A stretch of 64,000 nt of DNA from Lentimicrobium saccharophilum (lineage in GTDB: Bacteria > Bacteroidota > Bacteroidia > Bacteroidales > Lentimicrobiaceae): the NCBI RefSeq assembly GCF_001192835.1, contig NZ_DF968182.1:3009113-3073112 (forward strand), read 5' to 3'. The position numbers were made by a program, and so were the translations under genes. Below are positions 47,031-55,838 of this stretch, piece by piece (the stretch's first letter is position 1; each line of letters starts with the position of its first letter). The notes under the pieces are model-generated. The model was not told the DNA's origin. It ran no database searches and was given only the letters and a program-made list of their open reading frames with translations.

Positions 47031-47960
47031 TCACGAAATGTCTTTTTTCAGATTATTTTTCAAATTTATCAGGTTGTTTTCCAATTTACTGATGATGTGT
47101 TGTTTAAATTCATCGGGTTCAATCTGAAAAATTTCGCCCAGCAATCCCGAAACAAAGCGGCCAACGCCGTCGTAACTGCATACCCCGGCTTCAAATACCC
47201 AGTGATTGTCATTTATACATTGCAGATACTTTTCGGCCAGAGGGTACTCTTCTGTAAGCAGGCTGGCCGCCCTCAGACTCATGGTAAGCTTAACCGGAAG
47301 TGATTCGGTGCTGCTGATCCTGAAAACATCAATACGGGCAGTTGCATGCCGCGCCTTTGATTGCCAGGGTGTTTCACAAACTTCCACACCGTTCATGCGC
47401 GAAATTTTAAACAGTTTATTGGTTTCAGATACTGTATCGAATGCCCACACCTGAATGTAATTGGTGGTAAAGGCAAATGGCTCTATCAGTCTGTCGCTCA
47501 CCCTTTTGCTGTTGGCAGAACTGTATCCCCTGATAATTACCTGTTTTTCTTCTTCCATGGCTTCTACCAGGGCATTGATGTTTCTGGCATTTTTTCCCTT
47601 TGAAACCGTATCGGCCAGGATACGGTAATTGTAGACTGTATAGAGTTTCTTTTTCAGGTTTTGCTTGATCAGGTTATTTTCGTCAATGCTTTCTATGGCG
47701 CTTTTAAGCACCCAGGCTTCTTCTTCGGTAAAATGCACCAGGTTGCTGATCTCTTTAAAATATGGCGAGGATTTATCAATTCTGAAATAACTGCCGTCTT
47801 TCTTAAGCACAAATCCTGCTTCACGCAAGGTATCAATGTACCTGTAAACGGACCTTTCTGTGATCCCGAGCCTACCCGACAGATCAGAAACCGTATTGCT
47901 CCGGTTGGAGGTCAGAAGCATCATCAGTCTGAGCAGTCTTTCCACTTTTGGCTGATCCAT
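47031..47960 (-). CDS. WYL-domain transcriptional regulator
   Basis: The 309-aa protein has an N-terminal DeoR-like winged helix-turn-helix (VERLLRLMMLLTSNRSNTVSDLSGRLGITERSVYRYIDTLREAGF, residues 5-51). The central WYL-type domain (about 135-215) includes SKRVSDRLIEPFAFTTNYIQVWAFDT. WYL proteins sense nucleic acids or nucleotides and are known regulators of some CRISPR and phage-defence loci. It sits between two cas6 genes, co-directional, with gaps of 38 and 54 bases, so control of this locus is a reasonable inference. Confidence 0.87.
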   Translation of the reverse strand: MDQPKVERLLRLMMLLTSNRSNTVSDLSGRLGITERSVYRYIDTLREAGFVLKKDGSYFRIDKSSPYFKEISNLVHFTEEEAWVLKSAIESIDENNLIKQNLKKKLYTVYNYRILADTVSKGKNARNINALVEAMEEEKQVIIRGYSSANSKRVSDRLIEPFAFTTNYIQVWAFDTVSETNKLFKISRMNGVEVCETPWQSKARHATARIDVFRISSTESLPVKLTMSLRAASLLTEEYPLAEKYLQCINDNHWVFEAGVCSYDGVGRFVSGLLGEIFQIEPDEFKQHIISKLENNLINLKNNLKKDIS

Positions 47961-47998
47961 TTTATGACAGGTATTTTACAGAATAATATTCATTTTCT

Positions 47999-48802
47999 TT
48001 AATTTCCATCTATCTTCACACATCCGAGGCCCAGGGCGTTTTTCTCACCAAACCCGGCTGTATAACCAGTATAGATCAATGGCTGAGGTGCGGTAATTTC
48101 AAAATCGAAGGTATATCCCTTTATTTTAGTCTGATGGGGAGTCCCCGCTTTTATCGTGATCAGGTGACTCCGGGGTGTATTCAGAATTTTTAACAGCATG
48201 GCTGAATCATCCTCTGAGTTTGCTGTCATTGCTCCGATAAGTCTGTGTGTCAGCGCTGCAGTATATTTGTTGATCAGGTTGTCAAAGAATATTTTCTGAA
48301 AATCATTGTGTTCCGGGGAAAGATATTCAGCATTCCGGCTATCATGTCTCTCTTTTGATACCAGAATCGGCGATATACATTTGAATTTCATGGATCCGCT
48401 GAAACCGGGATTTGGAAGAATCTCAACCGATTCCACCCTAAGGCCGGCCGCCGATAATTTATCTCCTATACGAAATCGCTGCCCTCTGAATAACCCTGCA
48501 ATAAACGTTTCCAGGGCAAGCGGAGCCATAAATGAAATTTCCAGCCGGCATTCTCCCTTCAAAATTGAAAGCCTGTCACCTTCTACTTTGAATCCTTTTT
48601 CAGGAAACTGAAGCTGAGAGAAACAAAACAGCTTGTACTGTTTGAGACCTGTTTTAAAACCTGAATCGTGCAGAAAACCTGCAAATTCATGATTGCCCGA
48701 GGCAATGGTCCGGTAGATCCAGGCACTCAACGGATAGGAGTAGTTAACCGGAATTACATTCCCATGTGGTTCGTCGGTTCTAATATTCAAGCGGATACGC
48801 AT
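47999..48802 (-). CDS. cas6: Second Cas6-family crRNA endoribonuclease
   Basis: The 267-aa protein has the classical Cas6 layout. Its start is MRIRLNIRTDEPHGNVIPVNYSYPLSAWIYRTI, with FAGFLHDSGF near residue 40. A second RAMP fold follows, ending in the glycine-rich loop YTAGFGEKNALGLGCVKI. It is full length and looks intact, and shares only general RAMP features with the other Cas6. It is the first gene of the co-directional run that ends at cas2. Either it processes a different array elsewhere or the locus uses both. Confidence 0.88.
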   Translation of the reverse strand: MRIRLNIRTDEPHGNVIPVNYSYPLSAWIYRTIASGNHEFAGFLHDSGFKTGLKQYKLFCFSQLQFPEKGFKVEGDRLSILKGECRLEISFMAPLALETFIAGLFRGQRFRIGDKLSAAGLRVESVEILPNPGFSGSMKFKCISPILVSKERHDSRNAEYLSPEHNDFQKIFFDNLINKYTAALTHRLIGAMTANSEDDSAMLLKILNTPRSHLITIKAGTPHQTKIKGYTFDFEITAPQPLIYTGYTAGFGEKNALGLGCVKIDGN

Positions 48803-49197
48803 ACTGTTATAACTATAATTTTCTGTTATATTTCTTTGATCGGTAAGCCCGGGAGAGAATGTCCTTTCTGAAGTTCCCGTATTTATTGCATCTCCTCTAT
48901 TGCTTCCTTATGAATAGTGAAAGCCAAATTTAACTAAATATTATATTTCAGCGAATAATTATCTGCACAAAAAATTTTAATCTTCTCAATTTTTTACTTT
49001 ATACCTCAATGCCCCCGGATAAACTACCCGGATCTCTTGTTGGCTTGATTTTAAAGGTTCGGAATTACTTTGCATCTGCAAGTTAATTCATACTTATTCT
49101 TTTGCCTCCGTAGCGGAATAAAGGTTTAATCCGGATCCAGGGGAATTTATCAGGAATGGAGGCAGAGATGTCGGTGACTTAACCTGTTTATATATAT
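48803..49197. other. 395-bp AT-rich gap upstream of the CRISPR-Cas run
   Basis: No gene is seen. Any promoter for the upstream cas6-WYL-HIRAN run should lie here, read leftward, but no clear TAnnTTTG box was found close to 48802. Confidence 0.5.
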
Positions 49198-50595
49198 TTA
49201 TTCCACCGTCACCACCGGCCAGGGCCGGGCGGTTTTCCAGGCGCCCCGGGTGAAGTCGGGAATGTCCACGCTTCCGCTGCGCTGATTTACCGATTGTTCG
49301 CTCAGGGGCACTATGCACGACCAGGCGGCCGCATCATAAACATCCTGATCAAGCGGAAGTCCGTTGCGCAGACAATAGATCAGCCGGTAGTCCATAATAA
49401 AGTCCATGCCGCCGTGGCCACCGACTTTTTTCGCTTTCTCACCGATCTGTTTTACCAGTGGGTGCTCATATTGAGCGATCAGCTGATCATAGGCTTCGGG
49501 TTTCAGAAACTGATGGGCGTTGGGTTCCAGGGCAATGGCGGGGCGGGGCCATTTGCGGGCCATGCCTTTGGTTCCGCTGATCAGGTGGAGGCGGTCGTAG
49601 GGCCTGGGACTGGTGGTGTCGTGCTGAACCATCAGGGTGCGGCCGTTAACCGTCCGGATCAGGGTGGTGTTCATATCGCCGAGCTTGTATTCTGCCAGTG
49701 CTTCGGGTGAACCGGCACCGAACTTATCCTCCGCATAAAGGCTTAATCCGGCCTGTTTGGTCGACATGGAGGTAAGGTAATCGAAACGGTCGCTGCGGTT
49801 GATGCCCATGATCTGGGCGATGGGTCCCAGTCCGTGGGTAGGGTAGAGGTTTCCGTTGTGTTTTTTGCTGTATTCCAGGCGCCAGAAATTGTAATAGCCG
49901 CCCTCGTTTTGTTTCAGGAATTTCAGCGACCTGAGGTCGTGGATATAGGCGCCTTCGGCATGGAGGATTTCGCCGAAAACATCATTGCGCGCCATATTGA
50001 GGGTGGCCAGTTCAAAAAAGTCGTAGCAGCAGTTCTCGAGCATCATACAATGCCGCTGCGTAGCTTCGGCTGTATCCACCAGCTGCCAGCACTCTTCCAT
50101 GGTCATGGCGGCGGGCACTTCCAGGGCCGCATGTTTGCCGTGTTTCATGGCGTGAATGGCAATGGGGGTATGCAGATACCAGGGTGTGCAATTGTAAACC
50201 AGGTCAATGTCGTCGCGTTCGCACACTTTCATCCAGTCGGTTTCACCGGTGTATTCCGCGGCGGGTTTATGCCCGGCTTTGGTGATTTTATTGTTGGCTT
50301 CCTGCACAAAGGCCGGCACCAGGTCGCACACGGCATTGATTTTCACTCCTTCGATCTGAAGCAGACGTCTAACCGCATCTTCACCGCGCATGCCCAGACC
50401 GATCACGGCGATACGTACCGTTTCGAGCGGTTCGCAGGCAAGATCCATCACGGATTTATTCCCCGAAGGTCTGATTTCAGCATATCCTTCTGGTTTTCCT
50501 GCAAAAAGTTTGCCCGTGGTTCCGAGTCCCAAAGCGGCGGTTCCCAATGCGGCAAGGCGCAAAAATTCGCGGCGGCTGTTGTCGTGCTTCTTCAT
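49198..50595 (-). CDS. Gfo/Idh/MocA-family oxidoreductase, GH109-like, Tat-exported
   Basis: The 465-aa protein begins with a twin-arginine signal (NSRREFLRLAALGTAALGLG, residues 6-25). A Rossmann NAD-binding unit follows (VRIAVIGLGMRGEDAVRRLLQI, about 56-77), then CTPWYLHTPIAIHAMKHGKHAALEVPAA. The C-terminal substrate domain includes HGLGPIAQIMGINRSDRFDYLTSMS. This is the layout of GH109 glycosidases, which use NAD in a redox-assisted hydrolysis; alpha-N-acetylgalactosaminidase is the best-known activity. The exact sugar is inferred. Confidence 0.85.
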   Translation of the reverse strand: MKKHDNSRREFLRLAALGTAALGLGTTGKLFAGKPEGYAEIRPSGNKSVMDLACEPLETVRIAVIGLGMRGEDAVRRLLQIEGVKINAVCDLVPAFVQEANNKITKAGHKPAAEYTGETDWMKVCERDDIDLVYNCTPWYLHTPIAIHAMKHGKHAALEVPAAMTMEECWQLVDTAEATQRHCMMLENCCYDFFELATLNMARNDVFGEILHAEGAYIHDLRSLKFLKQNEGGYYNFWRLEYSKKHNGNLYPTHGLGPIAQIMGINRSDRFDYLTSMSTKQAGLSLYAEDKFGAGSPEALAEYKLGDMNTTLIRTVNGRTLMVQHDTTSPRPYDRLHLISGTKGMARKWPRPAIALEPNAHQFLKPEAYDQLIAQYEHPLVKQIGEKAKKVGGHGGMDFIMDYRLIYCLRNGLPLDQDVYDAAAWSCIVPLSEQSVNQRSGSVDIPDFTRGAWKTARPWPVVTVE

Positions 50596-50718
50596 AAAAT
50601 ATTTTATTAAGTAGCAAATGTACTAAAAATCCCGGCTTATACAATCAGGGCCGGAATTCTTTCAAAAATATAGAATAATCAGTGAATTAGCGGTTTATTC
50701 GGATGCCGGAATCCCGGG

Positions 50719-51306
50719 TTATTTCCATTTCAGGGTTTCGAGCATATGTTGGATATCGCCTTTAAGGAATTCAATGACCGGCGCCAGGGAGTCGTTGTTG
50801 GGCAGCACGTTAAAGTAGAGGGCTCCGCGGATAAAATGGCGGGTGCTGTCGGTGGCAAAAAACTGATAGGGGGAGGCGGCCCCGGCCCCTTTGATGTCGT
50901 AGATCAGACCGTGAACCTCTAAGGCTTCGTTGTCAATCCTTATTTCGTCTATGGCGCTGGCCTTAGGGATGTGCTTCATCACCAGCTGATGGGCATCTTC
51001 GGTAAAGGTGCTCAGGTTATTGTCAACGGCTTTATAGCTCAGGTGAATGCGGCCTTTATATGCCGGAAAGTCGATATTGATCCAGTAAGGTTCTTCACCG
51101 GCATTCGGATCACCGGTAATTTTCGCGTAAACAGGGATTTCAAACGTATAGGGATAGATGCTGTCGAGCAGGCGGTATTCCCTTTGGGGGAGGTCGATGC
51201 GGAAGTAGCCCCTGGGCTTGGGAACCGGAGGATCGCCGCATGAGGTCATCATGGCTGCGAGCAATACTGCAACCAGCAACTGAAGGGTTATCCCGGTTTT
51301 ATGCAT
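50719..51306 (-). CDS. gldD: Gliding-motility lipoprotein GldD
   Basis: The 195-aa lipoprotein has a signal with lipobox LLAAMMTSC (Cys at about residue 23), followed by the family start GDPPVPKPRGYFRIDLPQREY. GldD is an outer-envelope lipoprotein required for gliding in Flavobacteria, but it is also kept in many non-gliding Bacteroidetes. It lies right after gldE, as in the usual gldE-gldD pair. No other gld or por genes are in this window. Confidence 0.9.
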   Translation of the reverse strand: MHKTGITLQLLVAVLLAAMMTSCGDPPVPKPRGYFRIDLPQREYRLLDSIYPYTFEIPVYAKITGDPNAGEEPYWINIDFPAYKGRIHLSYKAVDNNLSTFTEDAHQLVMKHIPKASAIDEIRIDNEALEVHGLIYDIKGAGAASPYQFFATDSTRHFIRGALYFNVLPNNDSLAPVIEFLKGDIQHMLETLKWK

Positions 51307-51323
51307 TGTGCTGTTCTTTGGTT

Positions 51324-52682
51324 TTAATCTGTAACAGGCAATTCGGTGATGATTACCTTAACCTTTTTGATCCGTCTCTTATCAACGGTTTCGGCCTGAA
51401 AAACGTATTTGTCGAAGGGGAAAGTTTCAGTGGTTTCAGGGATTTTCCCGGCAAGTTCAAGCATCAGCCCGGCCAGGGTATCCGATTCCCCCTTGGCTTC
51501 GTCAAAAATCCGGTCTTCGATGCCCATCGTCTTGCAGAAGTCGTTGAGCAGGGTTTTTCCCTCAAAGATATAGGTGGAATCATCAACTTTCGTGTAATGG
51601 ATGGCATCGCTTTCGCTGTCGAATTCATCGTTGATTTCGCCCACGATTTCCTCGAGGATATCTTCCATGGTCACCAGTCCGGAGGTGCCTCCGTATTCAT
51701 CCACTACGATGGCCATATGGATTTTACGTGACTGAAATTCATGCAGCAAGTCGCTGATCCGTTTGTTTTCAGGTACGAAGATAGCCGGACGCTGCAGTTC
51801 CTGCCAGCCGAAGCCGTTGTCTTTTTTCAGGTGAGGCAGCAGGTCTTTAATGTAAAGGATACCGGTAACATTGTCGAAACTTTCGCGGAATACCGGCACC
51901 CGGGAGTAGCCGGCGTCGAGGATGATGGAGATCAGCCGGTCGAAGGGCGTTTTTTCATCCACGGCAGTGACATCCAGGCGTGAGCGCATGATTTCCTTTA
52001 CCGCGATGTCGCCGAATTTTACGATGCCTTTCAGGATTTTCTTTTCTTCTTCAGGGGTCTGATCATCGGCAGAAGTGATGTCGAGGGCTTCCGAAAGATC
52101 GTCAATGGTGATTTCGTGTCCTTTGCGTTCAATCCTTTTGTCGATCAGGTTGGTTGATTTCACCAGCAGGGAACTCAGGGGGGAGAATATGCCCCTGAGG
52201 ACCAGCATAGGCTGAGCCATAAAATATGCCACTGCAACGGCATACTGGGTGGCAAAGATCTTCGGCATGATTTCTCCGAACATCAGAATCAGCGCCGTAA
52301 CAACGACTACCTGAACCAGAAACCCCAATACCGGGGAACCACTGAAATCGAACAGACCCATCATCAGGTAGGAGGAGATGATGATGATGGCTACATTCAC
52401 AAAATTGTTGGCTATCAAGATGGTAGCAAGCAGTCGTTTGGGCTTTTCCAGCAATTCACGGATGATGCGGCTTTTCTTTCCGGTATCCGTCTTAAGGTCG
52501 TTCAGCTGATTGGGACTCAGGGAGAAGAATGCAATTTCGGATCCGCTGATGGCAGCCGACAGGATCAGAAGAAGAATGATGAGGATGAATCCGGCAATGA
52601 TGCCGGGGCTGACGGGGCCTTGAAAAGCGCTGAGTAATAAGGTAAACGCCTGTAAAGAAGGATCAAGATCAGGATCTTCCAA
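51324..52682 (-). CDS. gldE: GldE-like CNNM/CBS-domain membrane protein
   Basis: The 452-aa protein has an N-terminal CNNM/DUF21 transmembrane domain (helices within residues 22-190, with SGSEIAFFSLSPNQL). A CBS pair follows (about 210-340, with MRSRLDVTAVDE and the DEYGGTSGLVTMEDILEEIVGEI motif), then a C-terminal CorC/HlyC domain. The family includes metal transporters; GldE is the gliding-associated member. It is 17 bases upstream of gldD on the same strand. Confidence 0.9.
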   Translation of the reverse strand: MEDPDLDPSLQAFTLLLSAFQGPVSPGIIAGFILIILLLILSAAISGSEIAFFSLSPNQLNDLKTDTGKKSRIIRELLEKPKRLLATILIANNFVNVAIIIISSYLMMGLFDFSGSPVLGFLVQVVVVTALILMFGEIMPKIFATQYAVAVAYFMAQPMLVLRGIFSPLSSLLVKSTNLIDKRIERKGHEITIDDLSEALDITSADDQTPEEEKKILKGIVKFGDIAVKEIMRSRLDVTAVDEKTPFDRLISIILDAGYSRVPVFRESFDNVTGILYIKDLLPHLKKDNGFGWQELQRPAIFVPENKRISDLLHEFQSRKIHMAIVVDEYGGTSGLVTMEDILEEIVGEINDEFDSESDAIHYTKVDDSTYIFEGKTLLNDFCKTMGIEDRIFDEAKGESDTLAGLMLELAGKIPETTETFPFDKYVFQAETVDKRRIKKVKVIITELPVTD

Positions 52683-52979
52683 TGCTTGTGTATTTAAATG
52701 ACTGATTTGTTGATCAGTGCTGCAAAATTAATAAAAATTCATGGAGAATTTAAAAATGGTTATCAGGGGAGGTGCTGAAATTTGTTTCCTTTTCTAAACT
52801 GGATAGCGGGTTTTGGAAATATGGGAACTCCTTTGATGAGGTAATTAAATATAATTCTTTATTGAAAGAGTTATTTTTATGAACCGCAGCGGGCTGTGGA
52901 GAAGGTGAGTAATGGGGAAGGGGAGAGGGAGGGAAAGGGGAAAAGTTTCTGGTTAAGGACGTCCGCGCCAACCGTTTCA

Positions 52980-53083
52980 AGGAACCACCTAACAGGTTTT
53001 CTTTTAACCTGTTAGGTGTGAAAAAGACGATTAAACTTTGATAAGTTGCAATTTAAGCACGGACGGGAAGTCCGCGCCTGCGG
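52980..53083 (+). repeat. Dispersed palindromic repeat, copy 2
   Basis: The hairpin is CCACCTAACAGGTT / AACCTGTTAGGTG. The shared middle GAAAAAGACGATTAAACTTT follows, and the end is GCACGGACGGGAAGTCCGCG. It lies downstream of the DUF4143 ATPase gene. Confidence 0.9.
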
Positions 53084-53089
53084 TTTCCG

Positions 53090-53145
53090 GGATTCACCTA
53101 CCAGGTTTTCTTTTAACCTTTCAGGTGTAAAAAAGACAAATCAGC
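53090..53145 (+). repeat. Dispersed palindromic repeat, copy 3 (partial)
   Basis: The hairpin CACCTACCAGGTT / AACCTTTCAGGTG has mutations, and a short GTAAAAAAGACAAA tail follows. The GC-rich end is missing. It begins just after copy 2 in the same orientation. Confidence 0.8.
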
Positions 53146-53161
53146 AGAAGTAAAAGATGCC

Positions 53162-54370
53162 TTAAAGTTCCATCATCAGAAAGTCTCTCAGGTTTAAATG
53201 TTTAATTCCCTCGTGATTACCTGTTGCATATTCATCGAGCGTTACAACATATTTAGGGTGATTGTCCCGGATCAGCAAAAGATTCCCGAATTCCCGTTCA
53301 AAGGTTTTCGGTTCGGAAACAGATAGGGCCACCTGAATATAGATTACTGAATCGCCTTTCCATCCTATAAAATCAATTTCGCGGTCGCCGAGTTTGCCGA
53401 CAAATACCTGGTATTCATTATTGAGTAAGTGTTTAAATACAAGATTTTCGATGTATTTATTGGTTTCTTTCGGGTTATAAGGCCGGAGCGTGTGACGCAA
53501 ACCAAGATCTTCAAAGTAATACTTGTCATTTATTTCAAATATTTTATGTCCATTGATATCGTAACGCTTTAACCGGTGAACCAGGTATGAGGACTCAAGA
53601 AAATGGAGGTAATCGAGTATGGTAACGGTTGACACATTAAGCTTCTGTGATTTCAGGTATTCATTGATCCGGTTTGCTGAAAGCAGGCTTCCAGTGTTGT
53701 CTGCAACATAAACCATCAGGTTGTGAAGGAATGTAAAATTCCTCACATTGAACCGCTGTACTATGTCTTTATAAAGGATGGTGTTCAAAACATTGCGAAG
53801 ATATTCCTGCCTTACCAGGTCGTTGTCTTCAAGATGAACCAGAAAAGGCATTCCCCCTTGAACCATGTATTTGGTGAGCGAAGAAACAGACTTATCGAGT
53901 TGGTGAAACCGGAGAAATTCGCTGAAAGACAAGGTATGAACATTGATTTCTATATACCTGCCGGATAACAGTGTGGCCAGTTCTCCGGACAACATTGTGG
54001 CATTGCTGCCTGTACAGTAAATATCATAATCTCCTGCGGCAAGTAATCCCCTGAGACTTTTTTCAAATAGGAATATTTCCTGAATCTCATCTATAAATAC
54101 AAATGCTTTTTTTCCCTCCTGATGCTGACTTTTGATAAATGACCATAGGGTTTCATCATCTTTAATAAAGTTAAAATCAGGAAGTTCTTTGTTAATATAA
54201 ATCGAATTACTGTCAGGATAATTTTTACGGATGTAATCGATGGTTTGCAGCAAAAGATAGCTTTTCCCTGATCTGCGCTGACCGGTGAAAACCTTTATAA
54301 CCGGTTTATTGATAAAGGGAACAACCTTAGTCAGATAGGCCGGACGTGAAATATAACTTTGCAGATCCAT
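53162..54370 (-). CDS. AAA ATPase with C-terminal DUF4143 domain
   Basis: The 402-aa protein has Walker A (VFTGQRRSGKSYLLL, residues 27-41), Walker B (KAFVFIDEIQEI, about 91-102) and a YCTGSNATML sensor segment. The C-terminal DUF4143 region carries a restriction-endonuclease-like core (FVGKLGDREIDFIGWKGD...YIQVALS). These ATPases are common, often multicopy and of unknown function. Copies of the dispersed repeat flank the gene on both sides, in the same orientation. Confidence 0.88.
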   Translation of the reverse strand: MDLQSYISRPAYLTKVVPFINKPVIKVFTGQRRSGKSYLLLQTIDYIRKNYPDSNSIYINKELPDFNFIKDDETLWSFIKSQHQEGKKAFVFIDEIQEIFLFEKSLRGLLAAGDYDIYCTGSNATMLSGELATLLSGRYIEINVHTLSFSEFLRFHQLDKSVSSLTKYMVQGGMPFLVHLEDNDLVRQEYLRNVLNTILYKDIVQRFNVRNFTFLHNLMVYVADNTGSLLSANRINEYLKSQKLNVSTVTILDYLHFLESSYLVHRLKRYDINGHKIFEINDKYYFEDLGLRHTLRPYNPKETNKYIENLVFKHLLNNEYQVFVGKLGDREIDFIGWKGDSVIYIQVALSVSEPKTFEREFGNLLLIRDNHPKYVVTLDEYATGNHEGIKHLNLRDFLMMEL

Positions 54371-54479
54371 ATTATCAGTATGTTAAATGAATATACAAAG
54401 ATACCATTTAATTTTCATCATGATATATAAATGCATGATCTTGTTTGATTATTTTCAACATGATAAAAATAAATTTTCA

Positions 54480-54583
54480 GGATCCACCTAACAGGTTTTT
54501 TTCTAACCTGTTAGGTGTGAAAAAGACGATTAAACTTTGATAAGATACACTTTAAGCACGGACGGGACGTCCGCGCCTGCGGT
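54480..54583 (+). repeat. Dispersed palindromic repeat, copy 4
   Basis: Starts GGATCCACCTAACAGG, with hairpin arms CACCTAACAGGTT / AACCTGTTAGGTG. The tail ends GACGGGACGTCCGCGCCTGC. Confidence 0.9.
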
Positions 54584-54603
54584 GAGGGGGAGAAAGGGGA
54601 CAA

Positions 54604-54702
54604 GGATCCACCTAACAGGTTTTCTTCTAACCTGTTAGGTGTGAAAAAGACGATTAAACTTTGATGAGTTGCAATTTAAGCACGGACGGGACATCCGTGC
54701 CT
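54604..54702 (+). repeat. Dispersed palindromic repeat, copy 5
   Basis: Nearly identical to copy 4 in the hairpin and middle part. The tail ends ACGGGACATCCGTGCC. It starts 124 bases after copy 4, in the same orientation. Confidence 0.9.
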
Positions 54703-54761
54703 TCCGTTGTTTTGGACCGGGAGCGATCAAAAAGGGAAGCATTCGCCCCGATCATAATCCG

Positions 54762-55838
54762 CTAGCTATACTGCAACACTTCAATTTCGCCTTTCATCAC
54801 GCCAATGGCATTCATCGCCAGAGCGTCCACTTCATTTTCATCGGGATACAACGCGATGGGGGCGATTTTCTCAATCTTGCGGCTGAGGTCACGGGTAAAG
54901 TTGCTGTTGTTGAACAACTCTCCCGACAGTATGATGGCATCGGGTTTGCCATCAAGCACCGTGCACATGCCACCGATCTCCTTCGCAAGCTGGTAAGCCA
55001 TGGCATACATGATGAAAGCCGCTTTTTCGTCGCCTTCGGCAATGCGCTTTTCGATGGTGGTAAGACTTGTAGTGCCGAGGTATCCGTAAAGGCCGCCCTT
55101 AGCGGTGATCATTTCCATAACCTCCTTTTCGGAATATTTGCCCGAGAAGCAGAGTTTTACCAGATCGCCTGCAGGCAGGGTTCCGGCACGTTCAATGGAG
55201 AAGGGGCCGTCGCCGTCGAAAGCCTGATTGGTATCCACCACTTTTCCGTTTTTGTGCGCGCCCACCGAAATGCCGCCGCCTCCTGCATGTACCACCAGCA
55301 ATCCCAGTTCGTCGTATTTCCGGTTGATGGATTTGGCATACTTACGGGCAACCACTTTCTGGTTCAGGGCATGGAATATTGATTTCCGTTCAAACAAAGG
55401 ATGTCCCGAAATACGGGCAACCTCTTCGAGCTCATCCACCACCACCGGATCGGCGATGATGGCCTTCGCGTTGTTTAATGCGGCGATATCGGCGGCAATG
55501 ATACCCCCCAGGTTGGTGGCATGCATGCCCATCACCCCTTTCAGCAGGTCCTCGCGCATCCTGTCATTGACCTCGTAAACCCCCGATTTTACCGGTTTGA
55601 CCAGCCCGCCCCGCGCGATCACGATTTTCAGCTTGTTGATGTTGATGTCGTTGTCCTTCAGCTCCTGCAGTATGGCATTTTTCCGCATCTCGAGCTGCCC
55701 GGGAATGGTTCCGCAGGCCGCAATCTGCTCGTCGGTGTATTTGATGGTCTTCAGGAAACAAAGTTTGGAATCTTTGTAAACCGCGATTTTCGAAGAAGTG
55801 TTCTTGGGATTGATAACCAGGATAATGCCAAGTGTCAT
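54762..55838 (-). CDS. buk: Butyrate kinase (Buk)
   Basis: The 358-aa ASKHA-fold kinase shows an N-terminal phosphate loop VINPKNTSSKIAVYKD, the motif IARGGLVKPVKSGVYEVND, the catalytic region HATNLGGIIAADIA and VVHAGGGGISVGAHKNG. The C-terminal adenosine loop is AIILSGELFNNSNF. It makes butyryl phosphate or ATP in the last step of butyrate fermentation, and branched-chain acids are possible substrates. The usual partner ptb is not next to it. The protein suggests a fermentative, anaerobic lifestyle. Confidence 0.93.
   Translation of the reverse strand: MTLGIILVINPKNTSSKIAVYKDSKLCFLKTIKYTDEQIAACGTIPGQLEMRKNAILQELKDNDININKLKIVIARGGLVKPVKSGVYEVNDRMREDLLKGVMGMHATNLGGIIAADIAALNNAKAIIADPVVVDELEEVARISGHPLFERKSIFHALNQKVVARKYAKSINRKYDELGLLVVHAGGGGISVGAHKNGKVVDTNQAFDGDGPFSIERAGTLPAGDLVKLCFSGKYSEKEVMEMITAKGGLYGYLGTTSLTTIEKRIAEGDEKAAFIMYAMAYQLAKEIGGMCTVLDGKPDAIILSGELFNNSNFTRDLSRKIEKIAPIALYPDENEVDALAMNAIGVMKGEIEVLQYS

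Larger units (their letters stand above)
52683..53161. other. 479-bp gap holding two dispersed-repeat copies
   Basis: Apart from the two repeat copies (52980 and 53090), I see only purine-rich sequence and a GGACGTCCGCGCC half element at about 52957. Confidence 0.6.
54371..54761. other. 391-bp gap holding two dispersed-repeat copies
   Basis: This upstream region of the DUF4143 ATPase gene contains repeat copies 4 and 5. A polypurine stretch lies between them. Nothing else was recognised. Confidence 0.6.

Noticed and set aside
47999-48802. Second Cas6 as evidence for a type III system in this window
   Set aside because: No Cas10, Csm or Cmr gene is present between 30 and 64 kb, so a type III system would have to be elsewhere.
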